Below, piece after piece: positions 42,529-52,212 of a stretch of DNA of 64,000 nt (position 1 is the first letter of the stretch; each line of letters starts with the position of its first letter). The stretch covers positions 754,833 through 818,832 of the forward strand of contig NZ_KB890762.1 in assembly GCF_000373265.1 (NCBI RefSeq), given 5' to 3'. The DNA is from Pontibacter roseus DSM 17521 (GTDB taxonomy: Bacteria; Bacteroidota; Bacteroidia; Cytophagales; Hymenobacteraceae). The position numbers and the translations under genes are program-made. Below the pieces are notes generated by a model. The model made no database searches and had not been told where the DNA came from. It saw nothing but the letters and a program-made list of their open reading frames with translations.

Positions 42529-43248
42529 TTAAATCAAGTCGTACAGGCTCCTCACTCCTATTTTCTTAGCCGAGGTGAAACCCTCTCCATACGTCACGCC
42601 AATGGCATGCCCATATTCGCGGGCACGTGCATCGATGAAGTCCAGGAACTCAGGGGAAGAGATGTAGGTGTTCGGAGAGGTATCGTCCGGGTTGAAGAAC
42701 TGCGTCCGGAAGGCGCGTATGGCTTCCAGTTTCTTATCCCAAAAAGGCGTCACGTCCACCACGAAATCAGGCGTGATATACCTGTCCTGGATGAAGTTGT
42801 ACATGGCACCTGGTCGCCACGCCTCCTGCTCCAAGCCACTGTCCCCAAGTGTCTTTATCATTTTAAGGCCAGACAGAAAGCAGGCCTCAGCTACCACAGC
42901 GGCTCCACGGCCATGGTCCGGGTGACGGTCGTGCAAGGCGTTCATCAACACGATGTCCGGCTGGTACTGCCGCACTTTCCGCACAATCTGCAGCTGATGC
43001 TCTTTGTCATTGGCGAAGAAGCCATCGGCAAAGCCCAGGTTATCTCTTACCGAGAGTCCCATTATCTTGGCGGCGGCTTCGGCCTCTTCCACTCGCTCAG
43101 CCGGCGTGCCTCTGGTACCCAGTTCGCCTCTCGTCAAGTCCACTACTCCTACTTTCTTTCCCGCCGCTATGTGGGCCAGAATGGTGCCTGCACAGCCCAA
43201 TTCCACATCATCTGGGTGCGACGCAAAAGCAAGTATATCTAATTTCAT
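42529..43248 (-). CDS. bshB1: Bacillithiol biosynthesis deacetylase BshB1
   Basis: BshB1 removes the acetyl group from GlcNAc-malate, giving glucosaminyl-malate on the way to the thiol bacillithiol. The 239-residue LmbE/PIG-L-type protein has the zinc motif FASHPDDVELGCAGTI, DLTRGELGTRGTPAERVEEA, HDRHPDHGRGA, and the C-terminal YGEGFTSAKKIGVRSL typical of BshB1. It follows the M23 peptidase gene by 10 nt. bshA and bshC are not in the window. Confidence 0.95.
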   Translation of the reverse strand: MKLDILAFASHPDDVELGCAGTILAHIAAGKKVGVVDLTRGELGTRGTPAERVEEAEAAAKIMGLSVRDNLGFADGFFANDKEHQLQIVRKVRQYQPDIVLMNALHDRHPDHGRGAAVVAEACFLSGLKMIKTLGDSGLEQEAWRPGAMYNFIQDRYITPDFVVDVTPFWDKKLEAIRAFRTQFFNPDDTSPNTYISSPEFLDFIDARAREYGHAIGVTYGEGFTSAKKIGVRSLYDLI

Positions 43249-43258
43249 GGGTATCGTT

Positions 43259-44308
43259 TTATTTTATGCGAAGGGAACGCCCTAGCTTCAAAGTGGTACG
43301 GGCACTGATGCCATTCAGTTTAGTTATCTGGCTCACTGAGACGCCGTACCTTTTGGCTATACCTGAGAGAGTATCGCCGCTCCGCACCTTGTGGTACATC
43401 GCCTTGCGGGCGCTGCCACTGCTTGAACTCCTGGATTTGTTGTAGTAATTGAACAAGGCGGAGGTAATGACAAAGCTCTGCCCTTTCAGCAGGTAGTCCG
43501 GGAAGTCGTACATCAACTCTGGGTCAAGCGGGTTCCCTTGGTAGCGCACCTCATAGTGCAAATGCGGACCTGAGCTACGGCCGGTGCTACCACCTAAGCC
43601 TATCACCTCACCTGCTTTCACAAACTGACCCGTCTGGGCAATGGTCTTGCTCATGTGCCCATAAAGCGTTTCCAACCCGTTGTAATGACGTACCACGATG
43701 TAGTTGCCATATCCTCCGCCGTCCCACTTGTTGATTCGTACCACGCCATCAAAAGCTGCATAAATGGAGTCGCCGGTGTTTAGGTCAATATCAGTGCCGT
43801 AGTGCCAACGGTAGCCCCTGTGCCCAAAACGACTCGTAACAGGTGTCTTCTCCAGCGGCATCTTGTAATCTCGTTTGACGCGTGGGTCATACAAGGTGAT
43901 ATCGACCGTGTCTTTCAGCTGACGGCCGTCCATGCGGTATGGGTTGATGTTGCGCGTATCCCAGATGGCGTAGTAGCCCGCAATCTTAATCCAGGAGGAG
44001 TCAATCAACACTTCCTCCGACACCTCCACGATGTGCTGCTCGCCCATGTCCAGTTCTGAGGTATCCTCGCTCACAATGGACAACTCCTTCTTGGGGTTGA
44101 AGAAGATGGATTTGCCTGCATCAGACTCATCATCCGGAAACTCCTCGTACTTAATCAGGATGGTAGTGTCAGGGCGTACGTAGTCAATCTTAGGTGACTT
44201 GACCTTGAACAGGTCTTTCACCCTCCCTTGTGCAAATGCACCTTCCGCTCCGCATAGCAAGCAGAGCAAAAAGAGTGCAATTGAAATGGGTGCTTTGAAC
44301 TTTAGCAT
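43259..44308 (-). CDS. M23 family peptidoglycan endopeptidase with LysM domain
   Basis: A 349-residue exported zinc peptidase that probably cuts peptidoglycan cross-links. After a signal peptide (FLLCLLCGAEGAFAQ) comes a region of unknown fold, the peptidase domain (about 160-265) with the zinc and catalytic motifs WHYGTDIDL, LETLYGHMSK and SGPHLHYEVRY, and a C-terminal LysM peptidoglycan-binding domain (HKVRSGDTLSGIAKRYGVSV). All metal and catalytic residues (HxxxD, HxH) are present, so it should be active, unlike the degenerate EnvC/NlpD-type activators. bshB1 follows 10 nt later. Confidence 0.92.
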   Translation of the reverse strand: MLKFKAPISIALFLLCLLCGAEGAFAQGRVKDLFKVKSPKIDYVRPDTTILIKYEEFPDDESDAGKSIFFNPKKELSIVSEDTSELDMGEQHIVEVSEEVLIDSSWIKIAGYYAIWDTRNINPYRMDGRQLKDTVDITLYDPRVKRDYKMPLEKTPVTSRFGHRGYRWHYGTDIDLNTGDSIYAAFDGVVRINKWDGGGYGNYIVVRHYNGLETLYGHMSKTIAQTGQFVKAGEVIGLGGSTGRSSGPHLHYEVRYQGNPLDPELMYDFPDYLLKGQSFVITSALFNYYNKSRSSSSGSARKAMYHKVRSGDTLSGIAKRYGVSVSQITKLNGISARTTLKLGRSLRIK

Positions 44309-44444
44309 TGGAATCGGAATATGGCAGCGCTATGGATTCAATCTCTATATCGCATTCTTTAACTATAGCTGCGCCGTTTTATTGTGGGCATGCCCTTAAG
44401 GCAACACAAATTTGCCAAGTCCAGACAATTTCCCTCATTTCTTT

Positions 44445-45383
44445 TTAATACAAATCCTGTGCGGCCAGGTAACGTTCTGCGTCTAGCGCAGCCATACAAC
44501 CCGAGCCTGCGGCAGTCACTGCCTGGCGGTAGGTGAAGTCCTGCACATCGCCGCAGGCAAACACGCCGTCAATATTGGTCTTGCTGGTGCCCGGAATTGT
44601 CCGGATGTACCCGTTCTCGTCCAGGTTCAGGTAATCGGCGAAGATGTCAGAGTTTGGTTTGTGGCCAATGGCCACAAAGAACCCTTGAACCGGAATCTCC
44701 CGCAGATCATCGGTCAAAACATTCCGTACGCGCACTCCCTGCACCGTGTCTTCCCCCAGAATTTCGTCCGTCACGCTGTTCCAGAGTATCTCGATGTTCT
44801 GTGTCTTCTTCACGCGTTCCTGCATGATGGTGGAAGCGCGCATCTCGTCGCGGCGCACAATCATGTATACCTTGTTACAGAGGTTGGACAGGTAGGTTGC
44901 TTCCTCAGCCGCCGTATCGCCGGCGCCTACGATAGCCACATCTTGTCCACGGTAAAAGAAGCCGTCACAAACCGCACAGGCGCTTACACCATTGCCATTC
45001 AGGCGTGCCTCTGACTCCATACCTAGCCATTTAGCGGAGGCTCCCGTTGAGATGATGACCGTATGGGCCTCTATCACCTTTTGTTCGTCAATCGTAACTT
45101 TATGGGGCTGTGAGGAGAAATCGACGGCTGTGGCAATGCCATAGCGCACATCAGTGCCAAATCGCTCGGCTTGTCGCTTGAAGTCCTCCATCATCTGCGG
45201 CCCATTGATTCCGTCAGGATAGCCTGGATAGTTCTCTACGTCGTTGGTGATGGTCAGCTGGCCTCCTGGCTGGAGTCCCTGGTATAAAACAGGGCTTAGA
45301 CCGGCCCTGGAAGCGTATATCGCCGCTGTGTAACCAGCCGGACCTGAGCCTATGATAAGGCATTTTACTCTTTCTATTTCCAT
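44445..45383 (-). CDS. trxB: Thioredoxin-disulfide reductase
   Basis: TrxB passes electrons from NADPH through FAD to thioredoxin. The protein of about 312 residues has the FAD-binding motif CLIIGSGPAGYTAAIYASRA, the redox-active CAVC in GVSACAVCDGFFYRG, the NADPH motif VAIVGAGDTAAEEATYLS and the C-terminal GVFACGDVQDFTYRQAVTAA. I chose the ATG at complement 45381-45383 (MEIERVKCLI); the frame is open further upstream, to 45446, but the extra residues do not fit the family. It is a single gene downstream of the rpoD terminator. Confidence 0.95.
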   Translation of the reverse strand: MEIERVKCLIIGSGPAGYTAAIYASRAGLSPVLYQGLQPGGQLTITNDVENYPGYPDGINGPQMMEDFKRQAERFGTDVRYGIATAVDFSSQPHKVTIDEQKVIEAHTVIISTGASAKWLGMESEARLNGNGVSACAVCDGFFYRGQDVAIVGAGDTAAEEATYLSNLCNKVYMIVRRDEMRASTIMQERVKKTQNIEILWNSVTDEILGEDTVQGVRVRNVLTDDLREIPVQGFFVAIGHKPNSDIFADYLNLDENGYIRTIPGTSKTNIDGVFACGDVQDFTYRQAVTAAGSGCMAALDAERYLAAQDLY

Positions 45384-45484
45384 TGGTGTTGGGTGCAAAA
45401 GAAATTTGGTTGCAAGTATACGAAAAATCTCATCCTCTGCCTGCATACCTTCTCGGTTAATTGTATTGGTGAGGACTCCCCTAT

Positions 45485-45524
45485 AACAGAAAAGCCCTGG
45501 CAGCGTGGCCAGGGCTTTTCTGTT
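45485..45524 (-). terminator. Terminator of rpoD
   Basis: Perfect 17-bp stem (45485-45501 with 45508-45524) with a 6-nt loop and a T-rich descending arm on the minus strand, 15 nt after the rpoD stop. Confidence 0.9.
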
Positions 45525-45538
45525 CCAACTAGGTCAAC

Positions 45539-46402
45539 TTAACCTAGGTATGGTTTCAATGCTTTGCTTCTGGAAGTGTGACGAAGCCTACGGATGGCTT
45601 TCTCCTTAATTTGTCTAACACGCTCACGGGTCAGGTTGAACTTCTCGCCTATCTCCTCCAGCGTAAGCGAGTGCTCGCCATTCAGCCCGAAGTAGAGCGT
45701 GATGACGTCAGCCTCACGCTTGGTAAGCGTAGAAAGTGCGCGCTGTACCTCTTTGCGAAGCGAATCATTCATCAACCCCGTGTCAGGTGACTCTTCGTCC
45801 TCATTTTCCAATACGTCGAGCAGACGGTTTTCTTCGCCTTGCACAAACGGGGCATCCACTGACACGTGGCGTCCGGAGATTTTCAGCGTATCCACTACCT
45901 CGGCTGTTGTTAGCTCCAGTACCTCCGCTATCTCCTCCGGCGACGGCTCGCGCTCAAATTTCTGCTCCAGTTCTGAGAATGATTTGGAAATCTTGTTTAG
46001 GGAACCAACACGGTTAAGCGGCAGACGCACGATACGCGACTGCTCAGCCAATGCCTGCAGGATTGACTGACGAATCCACCAAACGGCGTAAGAGATGAAT
46101 TTGAAACCCCTTGTTTCATCAAAGCGCTTGGCAGCCTTAATCAGACCCAAGTTTCCTTCATTGATAAGGTCGCCCAAAGATAGGCCTTGGTTCTGGTACT
46201 GCTTGGCTACTGACACCACGAAACGCAGGTTAGCTTTCGTCAACTTCTCAAGCGCAAACTGATCTCCCTCTTTAATTCTCTGTGCTAACGACACCTCTTC
46301 ATCTGGCGTAAGCAAATCAACTTTACCAATCTCCTGCAGATATTTATCAAGCGATTGGCTTTCACGGTTGGTAATCTGTTTGCTTATCTTGAGTTGTCTC
46401 AT
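45539..46402 (-). CDS. rpoD: Primary RNA polymerase sigma factor
   Basis: The housekeeping sigma factor, which directs RNA polymerase to promoters. At 287 residues it has the short form found in Bacteroidota: region 1.1 is absent, region 1.2 is present ([20 protein letters not shown]), then region 2 ([40 protein letters not shown]), region 3 ([16 protein letters not shown]) and region 4 with helix-turn-helix ([20 protein letters not shown]). This sigma type recognises TTTG/TAnnTTTG promoters, several of which are visible in the window. The gene stands alone with its own terminator. Confidence 0.94.
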   Translation of the reverse strand: MRQLKISKQITNRESQSLDKYLQEIGKVDLLTPDEEVSLAQRIKEGDQFALEKLTKANLRFVVSVAKQYQNQGLSLGDLINEGNLGLIKAAKRFDETRGFKFISYAVWWIRQSILQALAEQSRIVRLPLNRVGSLNKISKSFSELEQKFEREPSPEEIAEVLELTTAEVVDTLKISGRHVSVDAPFVQGEENRLLDVLENEDEESPDTGLMNDSLRKEVQRALSTLTKREADVITLYFGLNGEHSLTLEEIGEKFNLTRERVRQIKEKAIRRLRHTSRSKALKPYLG

Positions 46403-46530
46403 CAGAGTATAATATTAATGCAAAAATGTGAAAATCTTAATTTCGGGCTCGGAGTGGTAACATCAGAAAATCGCGCAAAGTTCTTACTTATTGCGAATAA
46501 AATCAAGAGCCAACGCCTGTAATGCAAAAG

Positions 46531-46583
46531 CAAAAGCTCCTGACACCGCCCCGCCTATGCGGAACGGGCATCAGGAGCTTTTG
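46531..46583 (-). terminator. Terminator of pnp
   Basis: caaaagctcctga (46531-46543) pairs with tcaggagcttttg (46571-46583), enclosing a GC-rich inner part. On the minus strand the descending arm ends in a T-rich stretch. It lies 10 nt after the pnp stop. Confidence 0.8.
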
Positions 46584-46592
46584 ATAGTTATC

Positions 46593-48731
46593 TTAGTTCT
46601 GCTCTGGAGCGCCAGGCTTAGGCAGGATGGCCTTGCGCGAAAGCTTGAACTTACCAGTCTTCTTGTCGACATCGATAAGCTTTACTTTCACCTCTTCACC
46701 AATCTCCAGTACACCTTCCATTGTCTCCAGGCGCTCGTGCTTAATCTCAGAGATATGCAGCAAGCCATCTTTGCCAGGCATGAACTCCACAAAGGCACCG
46801 TAAGGCTGAATAGACTTCACTTTACCAATGTAGGTATCCCCTATCTCAGGCTGGGCTACGATACCTTTGATTTTGCTCACCGCGCTGCTCATGGAGTCCT
46901 GGTCGCTCGCGAAGATATTCACATGGCCTTTCTCGTTCTTCTCCTCGATAATGATAGTAGCGCCCGTATCCTTCTGGATTTGCTGTATCACTTTACCACC
47001 TGGTCCGATAACGGCACCAATGAATTCTTTGTCAATCACCATGTTGAAGGAACGTGGTGTGTGTGGCTTGTAGTCAGGGTTTGGAGAAGAAAGGGTTTTG
47101 CTCATCTCGTTGAGAATGTGCAGACGACCCTCTCTGGCCTGCGCCAGTGCCTGGTTCAGCACGTCGTAAGACAAGCCCTGTACTTTGATGTCCATCTGGC
47201 AAGCAGTTATGCCTTTACGGGTACCAGCCACTTTGAAGTCCATATCGCCCAAGTGGTCTTCATCACCCAGGATGTCAGAAAGAACAGAGAATTTGCCTGT
47301 CTTCTCGTCAGTAATCAAACCCATGGCTATACCTGAAACGGCGTCCTTAACAGGAACACCTGCATCCATCAGGGCCAATGAACCGGCACATACGGTCGCC
47401 ATAGAAGATGAACCGTTAGATTCCAGAATATCAGACACGATACGGATAGTATATGGGTTCTCTGCATCCGGTGGAAGCACTTTCTTAAGCGCTCTCAGGG
47501 CCAAGTTACCATGACCGATTTCGCGACGGCCAGGGCCTCTGTTTGGCTTCACCTCACCCGTTGAGAAGGCAGGGAAGTTGTAGTGCAACAGGAACTTGTT
47601 CGTGCCAGACACCATGGCGCTGTCAATCATCTGCTCATCCAGCTTAGTACCCAGGGTCACCGTAGTCAAAGACTGAGTCTCACCGCGCGTAAACAAAGCG
47701 GAGCCGTGCGTAGCTGGCAGGTAGTTCACCTCAGACCAGATAGGTCGGATTTCATTTAGTTGACGGCCATCCAGACGTACACGGTCATTCAGAATCATGT
47801 CACGTACGGCGTCCTTCTCCACATCGTGGTAGTAGGTCTTAATCAAGCCCATGTCATAGCCATGGTCTTCACCCAGCGACTCCACGAACTCGTTCAACAC
47901 AGCGGCAAATCCTTCTTTACGCTCTGATTTGTTCGCTCTGCCTCTTTTGGCTACCTCGTAGGCTTTGGCATAAGTGGCCTGGTATACCTTCTCACGCAGC
48001 TCAGAGTCATGTGTTTCGTGGGAGTATTCGCGTTTCTGCAGTTTGCCTACCATTTCGGCAAGCTCCATCTGCGCCTGGCACTGTACTTTAATGGCTTCGT
48101 GTGCGAAAGCAATCGCCTCGAGCATCTCCTCTTCTGACACTTCGCTCATTTCACCTTCCACCATGGCTACGCTGTCCATAGAGGCACCTACTATCATATC
48201 GATATCGGCACGCTGCAGGTCAGAAACCTTCGGGTTGATAATCAGTTGGCCGTCAATGCGGGCCACACGCACCTCAGAGATAGGTCCGTTGAAAGGGATG
48301 TCAGAGACAGCGAGGGCAGCCGAAGCAGCCAGCGCAGCCAAGGCATCCGGCATGATTTCCGCGTCAGCTGAAATCATATGTATAGTCATCTGCGTTTCGG
48401 CGTGATAGTCTCCCGGGAACATAGGTCGCAGGATACGGTCCACCAAACGAGATATAAGAATTTCGTAATCAGATAGTCTGGCCTCTCTTCTCAGGAAACC
48501 TCCTGGAATTTTGCCAGAAGAGGCAAACTTCTCCTGGTAGTCAACGGAAAGAGGCAGAAAGTCAACCCCTTCGCGGGCTTCTTTGTTAGAGACAACGGCT
48601 GCCAGCAGCATGGTGTTACCCATTTTCACTACTACAGAGCCGTCAGCCTGTTTGGCTAGTTTACCAGTTTCGATTGTTATCTCCCGGCCATCCGGAAGAA
48701 AGATTGTTTTGGTTATTGCGTTATAAGACAT
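46593..48731 (-). CDS. pnp: Polyribonucleotide nucleotidyltransferase (PNPase)
   Basis: PNPase degrades RNA 3' to 5' with phosphate. The protein of about 712 residues has two RNase PH-like domains ([60 protein letters not shown]), a KH domain ([20 protein letters not shown]) and a C-terminal S1 domain ([20 protein letters not shown]). I chose Met3 ([10 protein letters not shown]); 48737 is the alternative start. It lies downstream of rpsO on the same strand, the common rpsO-pnp pair, but with a terminator between them. Confidence 0.97.
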   Translation of the reverse strand: MSYNAITKTIFLPDGREITIETGKLAKQADGSVVVKMGNTMLLAAVVSNKEAREGVDFLPLSVDYQEKFASSGKIPGGFLRREARLSDYEILISRLVDRILRPMFPGDYHAETQMTIHMISADAEIMPDALAALAASAALAVSDIPFNGPISEVRVARIDGQLIINPKVSDLQRADIDMIVGASMDSVAMVEGEMSEVSEEEMLEAIAFAHEAIKVQCQAQMELAEMVGKLQKREYSHETHDSELREKVYQATYAKAYEVAKRGRANKSERKEGFAAVLNEFVESLGEDHGYDMGLIKTYYHDVEKDAVRDMILNDRVRLDGRQLNEIRPIWSEVNYLPATHGSALFTRGETQSLTTVTLGTKLDEQMIDSAMVSGTNKFLLHYNFPAFSTGEVKPNRGPGRREIGHGNLALRALKKVLPPDAENPYTIRIVSDILESNGSSSMATVCAGSLALMDAGVPVKDAVSGIAMGLITDEKTGKFSVLSDILGDEDHLGDMDFKVAGTRKGITACQMDIKVQGLSYDVLNQALAQAREGRLHILNEMSKTLSSPNPDYKPHTPRSFNMVIDKEFIGAVIGPGGKVIQQIQKDTGATIIIEEKNEKGHVNIFASDQDSMSSAVSKIKGIVAQPEIGDTYIGKVKSIQPYGAFVEFMPGKDGLLHISEIKHERLETMEGVLEIGEEVKVKLIDVDKKTGKFKLSRKAILPKPGAPEQN

Positions 48732-48823
48732 CTTCAATTATTGTTTAGCATCAACAAAGACAGGGCTGCCAATTGCGGCCACTGTCAGGTACTGGCAAAG
48801 AGGAAGGGAAAGGAATGGTACTG

Positions 48824-48858
48824 AAAAAATTAGGGAATCCCTGTAAGAAATTCCCTAA
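48824..48858 (-). terminator. Terminator of rpsO
   Basis: ttagggaat (48830-48838) pairs with attccctaa (48850-48858), followed on the minus strand by a run of six T. It lies 13 nt after the rpsO stop and about 95 nt before pnp; it may reduce readthrough into pnp. Confidence 0.82.
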
Positions 48859-48871
48859 TGCACTAAAAAGC

Positions 48872-49147
48872 TTATTTACGTATACCTAGCTCACCGATGA
48901 TGGCTCTGTATCGCTCAATGTCGTTTTTCTGCAGGTAGTTGAGAAGTCTTCTTCTCTTACCTACCAGTTTAAGAAGACCAAGGCGAGTGCCAAAATCCTT
49001 CTTGTGAATTTTAAGGTGCTCTGTCAGGTCAGCGATGCGTGTGGTGAACAGCGCAATCTGAGCCTCGGCAGAACCTGTATCAGTCTTAGACTTAGTCAGG
49101 CTGTACTTTTCAAAAATTTCTTGTTTCGCTTCAGTAGTTAATTTCAT
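48872..49147 (-). CDS. rpsO: 30S ribosomal protein S15
   Basis: S15 binds 16S rRNA early in small-subunit assembly. The 91-residue protein is of normal length and has [40 protein letters not shown] and [20 protein letters not shown]. It lies upstream of pnp, as in many bacteria. Confidence 0.97.
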   Translation of the reverse strand: MKLTTEAKQEIFEKYSLTKSKTDTGSAEAQIALFTTRIADLTEHLKIHKKDFGTRLGLLKLVGKRRRLLNYLQKNDIERYRAIIGELGIRK

Positions 49148-49202
49148 TGCGTATAAAAAATATCAATCTATTATTTTCGAGGATAGATACTTGTATAAGC
49201 CG

Positions 49203-49210
49203 CAAAGTTA
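49203..49210 (-). promoter_or_regulatory. Candidate -7 box of rpsO
   Basis: TAACTTTG on the minus strand, an exact TAnnTTTG match about 56 nt before the rpsO ATG, within an AT-rich region. No clear TTTG at -33. Confidence 0.5.
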
Positions 49211-49263
49211 TACAAAATATCTATATTAAAAAATAAAATGCACACTGTTCTTTCGCCCCAGCA

Positions 49264-50682
49264 CTACATTTTATTCCTTTTGAGACGGGTCATCAACTTT
49301 CGCCAGAAGTCTACTTCCAGCAGGCTGGAGTCGTTCCGGGCCTGGTACAGGAAGAACAAACCGATGGGCAGCAGGATAGCATTGGCTCCCCACATACCTA
49401 TACCTACCGGCAGCAGCCCCTCACGCGCCCACTTCTCCCCTAGTATGGCCAGCACGTACAGCACGATGAAGAAAATGATGGATATCAGAACCGGTACGCC
49501 AAGGCCGCCTTTCTTGATAATAGCTCCCAAAGGCGCACCAATCAGGAACATAATCAGGATGGAAACTGATTGGGTATACTTGCGCCAGATTTCAATTTCG
49601 TAGTTATTGGCATCGCGTGCCAGCGTATTCACCCGCTCCAAGTAACTAGAAGTGAAACTTTTCACGTTCCGGGCCTTGGTAGTAGCCGCCAATAGCACAT
49701 CTGCAGTCAAGGGCGCTATCTCTTTCTCCTCTTCCAACACCTTGCCGGTTAGCTTCAGACCATTCTTCACATCCCCGGTATCCGCCTTGAAGTACAGGTA
49801 GAACGGGTCTACATTGGGAGCATACATAGCCTTCTCACGGACATTGTAGCGGCGCAACGAATCGGTGACAGTTGCTAGCTGGTCTATGTTCTTCATCATC
49901 TTGTTGTCAGAGAACAGCTCCTCGCGCGTCCTATCGAGGTTAAAAGACGACAGGCTGAAAATGATTTTGCTCGCATCGAATTTCTCGCGCACGAACTGCT
50001 CCGATGAACTTCGGAAACTACCGTCGTTCTGGTCTACGTAGGTCTGGCCTTTGAAAAGCTCCAGGACCAGGTAATTGTCGTCATACTCGGTGTACATCTT
50101 GCCTGAGTCAGCCAGAATGACGGTGGTGTTGGTGCCGCCCTTCGAGTGGTCGTAAATCATGATATCGCGCAGCGTCTTGCCGTCGTTGAGCTTCTCGTTG
50201 ATTTTGATGCTATACCCAGGTAGACCATTGTAAAAGGCCCCTTCCTTGAAGTTCATAGAAGGCTTTTTTTGACGGATATCCCAAAGCAGGCTGTACGCCT
50301 TCAGGTTAGCCTTCGGCACAGTGTAGTTGTTGAAGAAGAAGGCACCAATGGAGATGGCAATAACCACGAAGGCAACAGGACGGAGTATACGCGGGAGTGC
50401 TATACCTGAGGTTTTGATGGCAGTCAGTTCATGGTGCTCTCCCATGGTGCCGAAGGTCATCAACGACGACAGAAGCACCGCGAGCGGCAAGGCCATGGGC
50501 GCCATATTGATACTGAAGTAGAACAACAGCTCAGCAAACACTTCTATACCTAAGTCCTTGCCAACGAGTTCGTCTAGGTATTTGAGCATGTACTGCGTGA
50601 GCAGAATGAACTCCACGATGGCGAACGTCAGTAGGAAAGGACCGGCAAAAGACCGTAATATCAGCTTATCTAGTTTCTTCAT
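49264..50682 (-). CDS. LptF/LptG family LPS-export permease
   Basis: An inner-membrane protein of about 472 residues, likely part of the ABC system that extracts lipopolysaccharide and pushes it to the outer membrane. It has three N-terminal membrane helices (FAGPFLLTFAIVEFILLTQY, FYFSINMAPMALPLAVLLSS, ILRPVAFVVIAISIGAFFFN), a periplasmic beta-jellyroll-like middle part and three C-terminal helices (SVSILIMFLIGAPLGAIIKK, LGVPVLISIIFFIVLYVLAI). LptF and LptG cannot be separated here. An in-frame ATG exists upstream at 50832, but the extra 50 residues overlap the neighbouring gene and do not look like this family; I chose MKKLDKLILR. Confidence 0.9.
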   Translation of the reverse strand: MKKLDKLILRSFAGPFLLTFAIVEFILLTQYMLKYLDELVGKDLGIEVFAELLFYFSINMAPMALPLAVLLSSLMTFGTMGEHHELTAIKTSGIALPRILRPVAFVVIAISIGAFFFNNYTVPKANLKAYSLLWDIRQKKPSMNFKEGAFYNGLPGYSIKINEKLNDGKTLRDIMIYDHSKGGTNTTVILADSGKMYTEYDDNYLVLELFKGQTYVDQNDGSFRSSSEQFVREKFDASKIIFSLSSFNLDRTREELFSDNKMMKNIDQLATVTDSLRRYNVREKAMYAPNVDPFYLYFKADTGDVKNGLKLTGKVLEEEKEIAPLTADVLLAATTKARNVKSFTSSYLERVNTLARDANNYEIEIWRKYTQSVSILIMFLIGAPLGAIIKKGGLGVPVLISIIFFIVLYVLAILGEKWAREGLLPVGIGMWGANAILLPIGLFFLYQARNDSSLLEVDFWRKLMTRLKRNKM

Positions 50683-50786
50683 GTGAGCCTGATAGCATTG
50701 GGGCAGCAATGATGCCCGAGTATTTTCACTTAACACCCGGGTCCCAAAAATCGTGCAAAGATAAGCAGTTCGTGTGTAAGAACGGG

Positions 50787-51188
50787 TTAACCTCCCACTA
50801 TTTCCCGCAGCTTTTGCAGCAAATGCTCCCAAAGCTCAGACAGCTCCTCTACGTCCTCCTCTTCGGAATAGTCAATCACCTTCAGGAACTGTTCCTGCGT
50901 CAGCTCGCTTGACTCGATGGAGAAGTCCACGTAGGAAGCGTCAGAGGCATGGTGCTTGTTGTTGTCGAGGAAAAGGAAGCGCACGGAGCGGTTGGTGCGG
51001 TGGCTCGTCATTTCCGCATAATGGTTGCGGCCGTCCCACACAAAGTTGAACAACTTGTCTTCGTCTACCAGCACGTCATCGCAGAACCATTGCGAAAGCC
51101 CGCTCGCCGTGCTCAAGTATGGGTATAGTAGCTTGGCAGAGGCATTGATGGGGTACTCACATATGAATTTCGTCTTGGTTGCCTTCAT
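50787..51188 (-). CDS. START-like domain protein
   Basis: A 133-residue soluble protein of the START/AHSA1-like helix-grip type, with KFICEYPINASAKLLYPYLS, SGLSQWFCDDVLVDEDKLFN, and FSIESSELTQEQFLKVIDYS followed by an acidic helix (EEEDVEELSELWEHLLQKLR). Such small proteins are common in Bacteroidota; ligand and function are unknown. The frame begins MIMKATK; I chose Met3. It is upstream of the LptF/G gene on the same strand, with about 100 nt between them. Confidence 0.75.
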   Translation of the reverse strand: MKATKTKFICEYPINASAKLLYPYLSTASGLSQWFCDDVLVDEDKLFNFVWDGRNHYAEMTSHRTNRSVRFLFLDNNKHHASDASYVDFSIESSELTQEQFLKVIDYSEEEDVEELSELWEHLLQKLREIVGG

Positions 51189-51279
51189 TATCACGTATTG
51201 TAAGTGTCTGAGTAAGTATAGTATTTATTTCCGATTCCTTAAATATAAGGAAAACAAAATATTTTTTTATGCATTTGCA

Positions 51280-51312
51280 GTTGCTTTCTTCGAAATTTAT
51301 CAGCTATATTTG
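51280..51312 (+). promoter_or_regulatory. Promoter of the tRNA-Met gene
   Basis: GTTG (51280-51283), 21 nt, TATATTTG (51305-51312). The -7 box is exact and the -33 is one base off TTTG. The tRNA starts 12 nt after the -7 box. Confidence 0.65.
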
Positions 51313-51323
51313 CACCACAATTC

Positions 51324-51397
51324 GGCGGGGTAGCTCAGATGGTTAGAGCGTAGGATTCATAACCCTAAGGTCGGCAGTTCGATTCTGCTCCCCGCTA
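51324..51397 (+). tRNA. tRNA-Met(CAU)
   Basis: A 74-nt cloverleaf. The acceptor arm GGCGGGG pairs with CCCCGCT (G1-U72 wobble), the D arm is GCTC/GAGC with AGATGGTTA loop, the anticodon loop is TTCATAA with CAT at 51358-51360, and the T arm is GGCAG/CTGCT around TTCGATT. The discriminator is A73, and CCA is not fully encoded (ACA follows). The initiator features (1-72 mismatch, three G-C pairs in the anticodon stem) are missing, so it is elongator Met or, less likely, lysidine-type Ile. The anticodon stem closes with an A31-C39 mismatch. Confidence 0.93.
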
Positions 51398-51400
51398 CAG

Positions 51401-51430
51401 AGCCCTGGATGTATATCCTGGGCTTTTTTA
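51401..51430 (+). terminator. Terminator of the tRNA-Met gene
   Basis: agccctggat and atcctgggct form a stem with one T-T mismatch and a short loop, followed by a run of T. It begins 4 nt after the tRNA end. Confidence 0.85.
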
Positions 51431-51724
51431 TTGTCCAAGGCTTCTTCCCTCCTTCCAGCAGTATAGCCTGCATTTCCGTACAATCCTCCTTCATACGGCC
51501 TCTCAAGCTGAAGTCATGCCTATACCTATACCTGCGAAGAACTATGCATTAAATATCAAGCTAGATATCCTCTAAAGACCTTCTCTAATCAGCATTAGAA
51601 GCAAAGTCCACTAACACACAATAGTACAGGATGAGCTTCGAGATTAGAATAAATAATCAGGTATAGCATCCATCAATGGAGAGCTGGGGGCAGCAAATCG
51701 GTCTAACAGTGGCCTACAAAACAA
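51431..51724. other. Intergenic region between tRNA-Met and the rplT terminator
   Basis: About 290 bases without a convincing reading frame or RNA gene. It contains a tandem copy of the TATACCT heptamer (51521-51533) and a further AGGTATA near 51659. Confidence 0.5.
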
Positions 51725-51753
51725 AAGAGGCTTGGCGCATTGCCAAGCCTCTT
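51725..51753 (-). terminator. Terminator of the thrS-infC-rpmI-rplT operon
   Basis: aagaggcttggc (51725-51736) pairs with gccaagcctctt (51742-51753), a 12-bp stem with a 5-nt loop and a T-rich tail on the minus strand, 23 nt after the rplT stop. Confidence 0.9.
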
Positions 51754-51775
51754 GCTATAATATGTAGGAAGCAAA

Positions 51776-52120
51776 TTATTTTACTTTCTCAACGATGCTT
51801 TTGAAAGCCTCTGGGTGGTTCATCGCCAAATCAGCAAGTACTTTGCGGTTCAGGTCGATATTCGCCTTTTTCAGGGCACCCATCAACTGAGAGTAAGACA
51901 GGCCATGCTCACGCGCGCCAGCGTTGATACGCTGAATCCAAAGGGCACGGAAATCTCTTTTTTTCGCTTTTCTGTCGCGGTAAGCGTAAAGCAAACCTTT
52001 TTCAATTGCGTTTTTTGCAACTGTCCAGACATTCTTGCGACGGCCAAAGTAACCTTTGGCCATTTTCATCATTTTTTTTCTCCTGTGTCGTGCTGCGACG
52101 ACGTTTACCGATCTAGGCAT
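51776..52120 (-). CDS. rplT: 50S ribosomal protein L20
   Basis: L20 binds 23S rRNA and is needed for early 50S assembly; in several bacteria it also represses its own operon. The 114-residue protein is typical: [60 protein letters not shown]. Last gene of thrS-infC-rpmI-rplT, 92 nt after rpmI. The spacer could hold an L20-binding structure, but I could not define one. Confidence 0.98.
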   Translation of the reverse strand: MPRSVNVVAARHRRKKMMKMAKGYFGRRKNVWTVAKNAIEKGLLYAYRDRKAKKRDFRALWIQRINAGAREHGLSYSQLMGALKKANIDLNRKVLADLAMNHPEAFKSIVEKVK

Positions 52121-52212
52121 TTCTTTAAAGTTTTAGCGGCTGGTGATTATGACAATCTTCAAAAGACCAGACACCGGGTTCGTACTAATAAATTAACCGT
52201 CTAATTGTGAAA

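Noticed and set aside
42427..43242. 271-codon open frame on the plus strand opposite bshB1
   Set aside because: Antisense shadow of a clear bshB1 gene; it also runs through the 50-nt palindrome.
46491..47336. 281-codon plus-strand frame opposite pnp
   Set aside because: Antisense shadow; pnp on the other strand has all expected domains.
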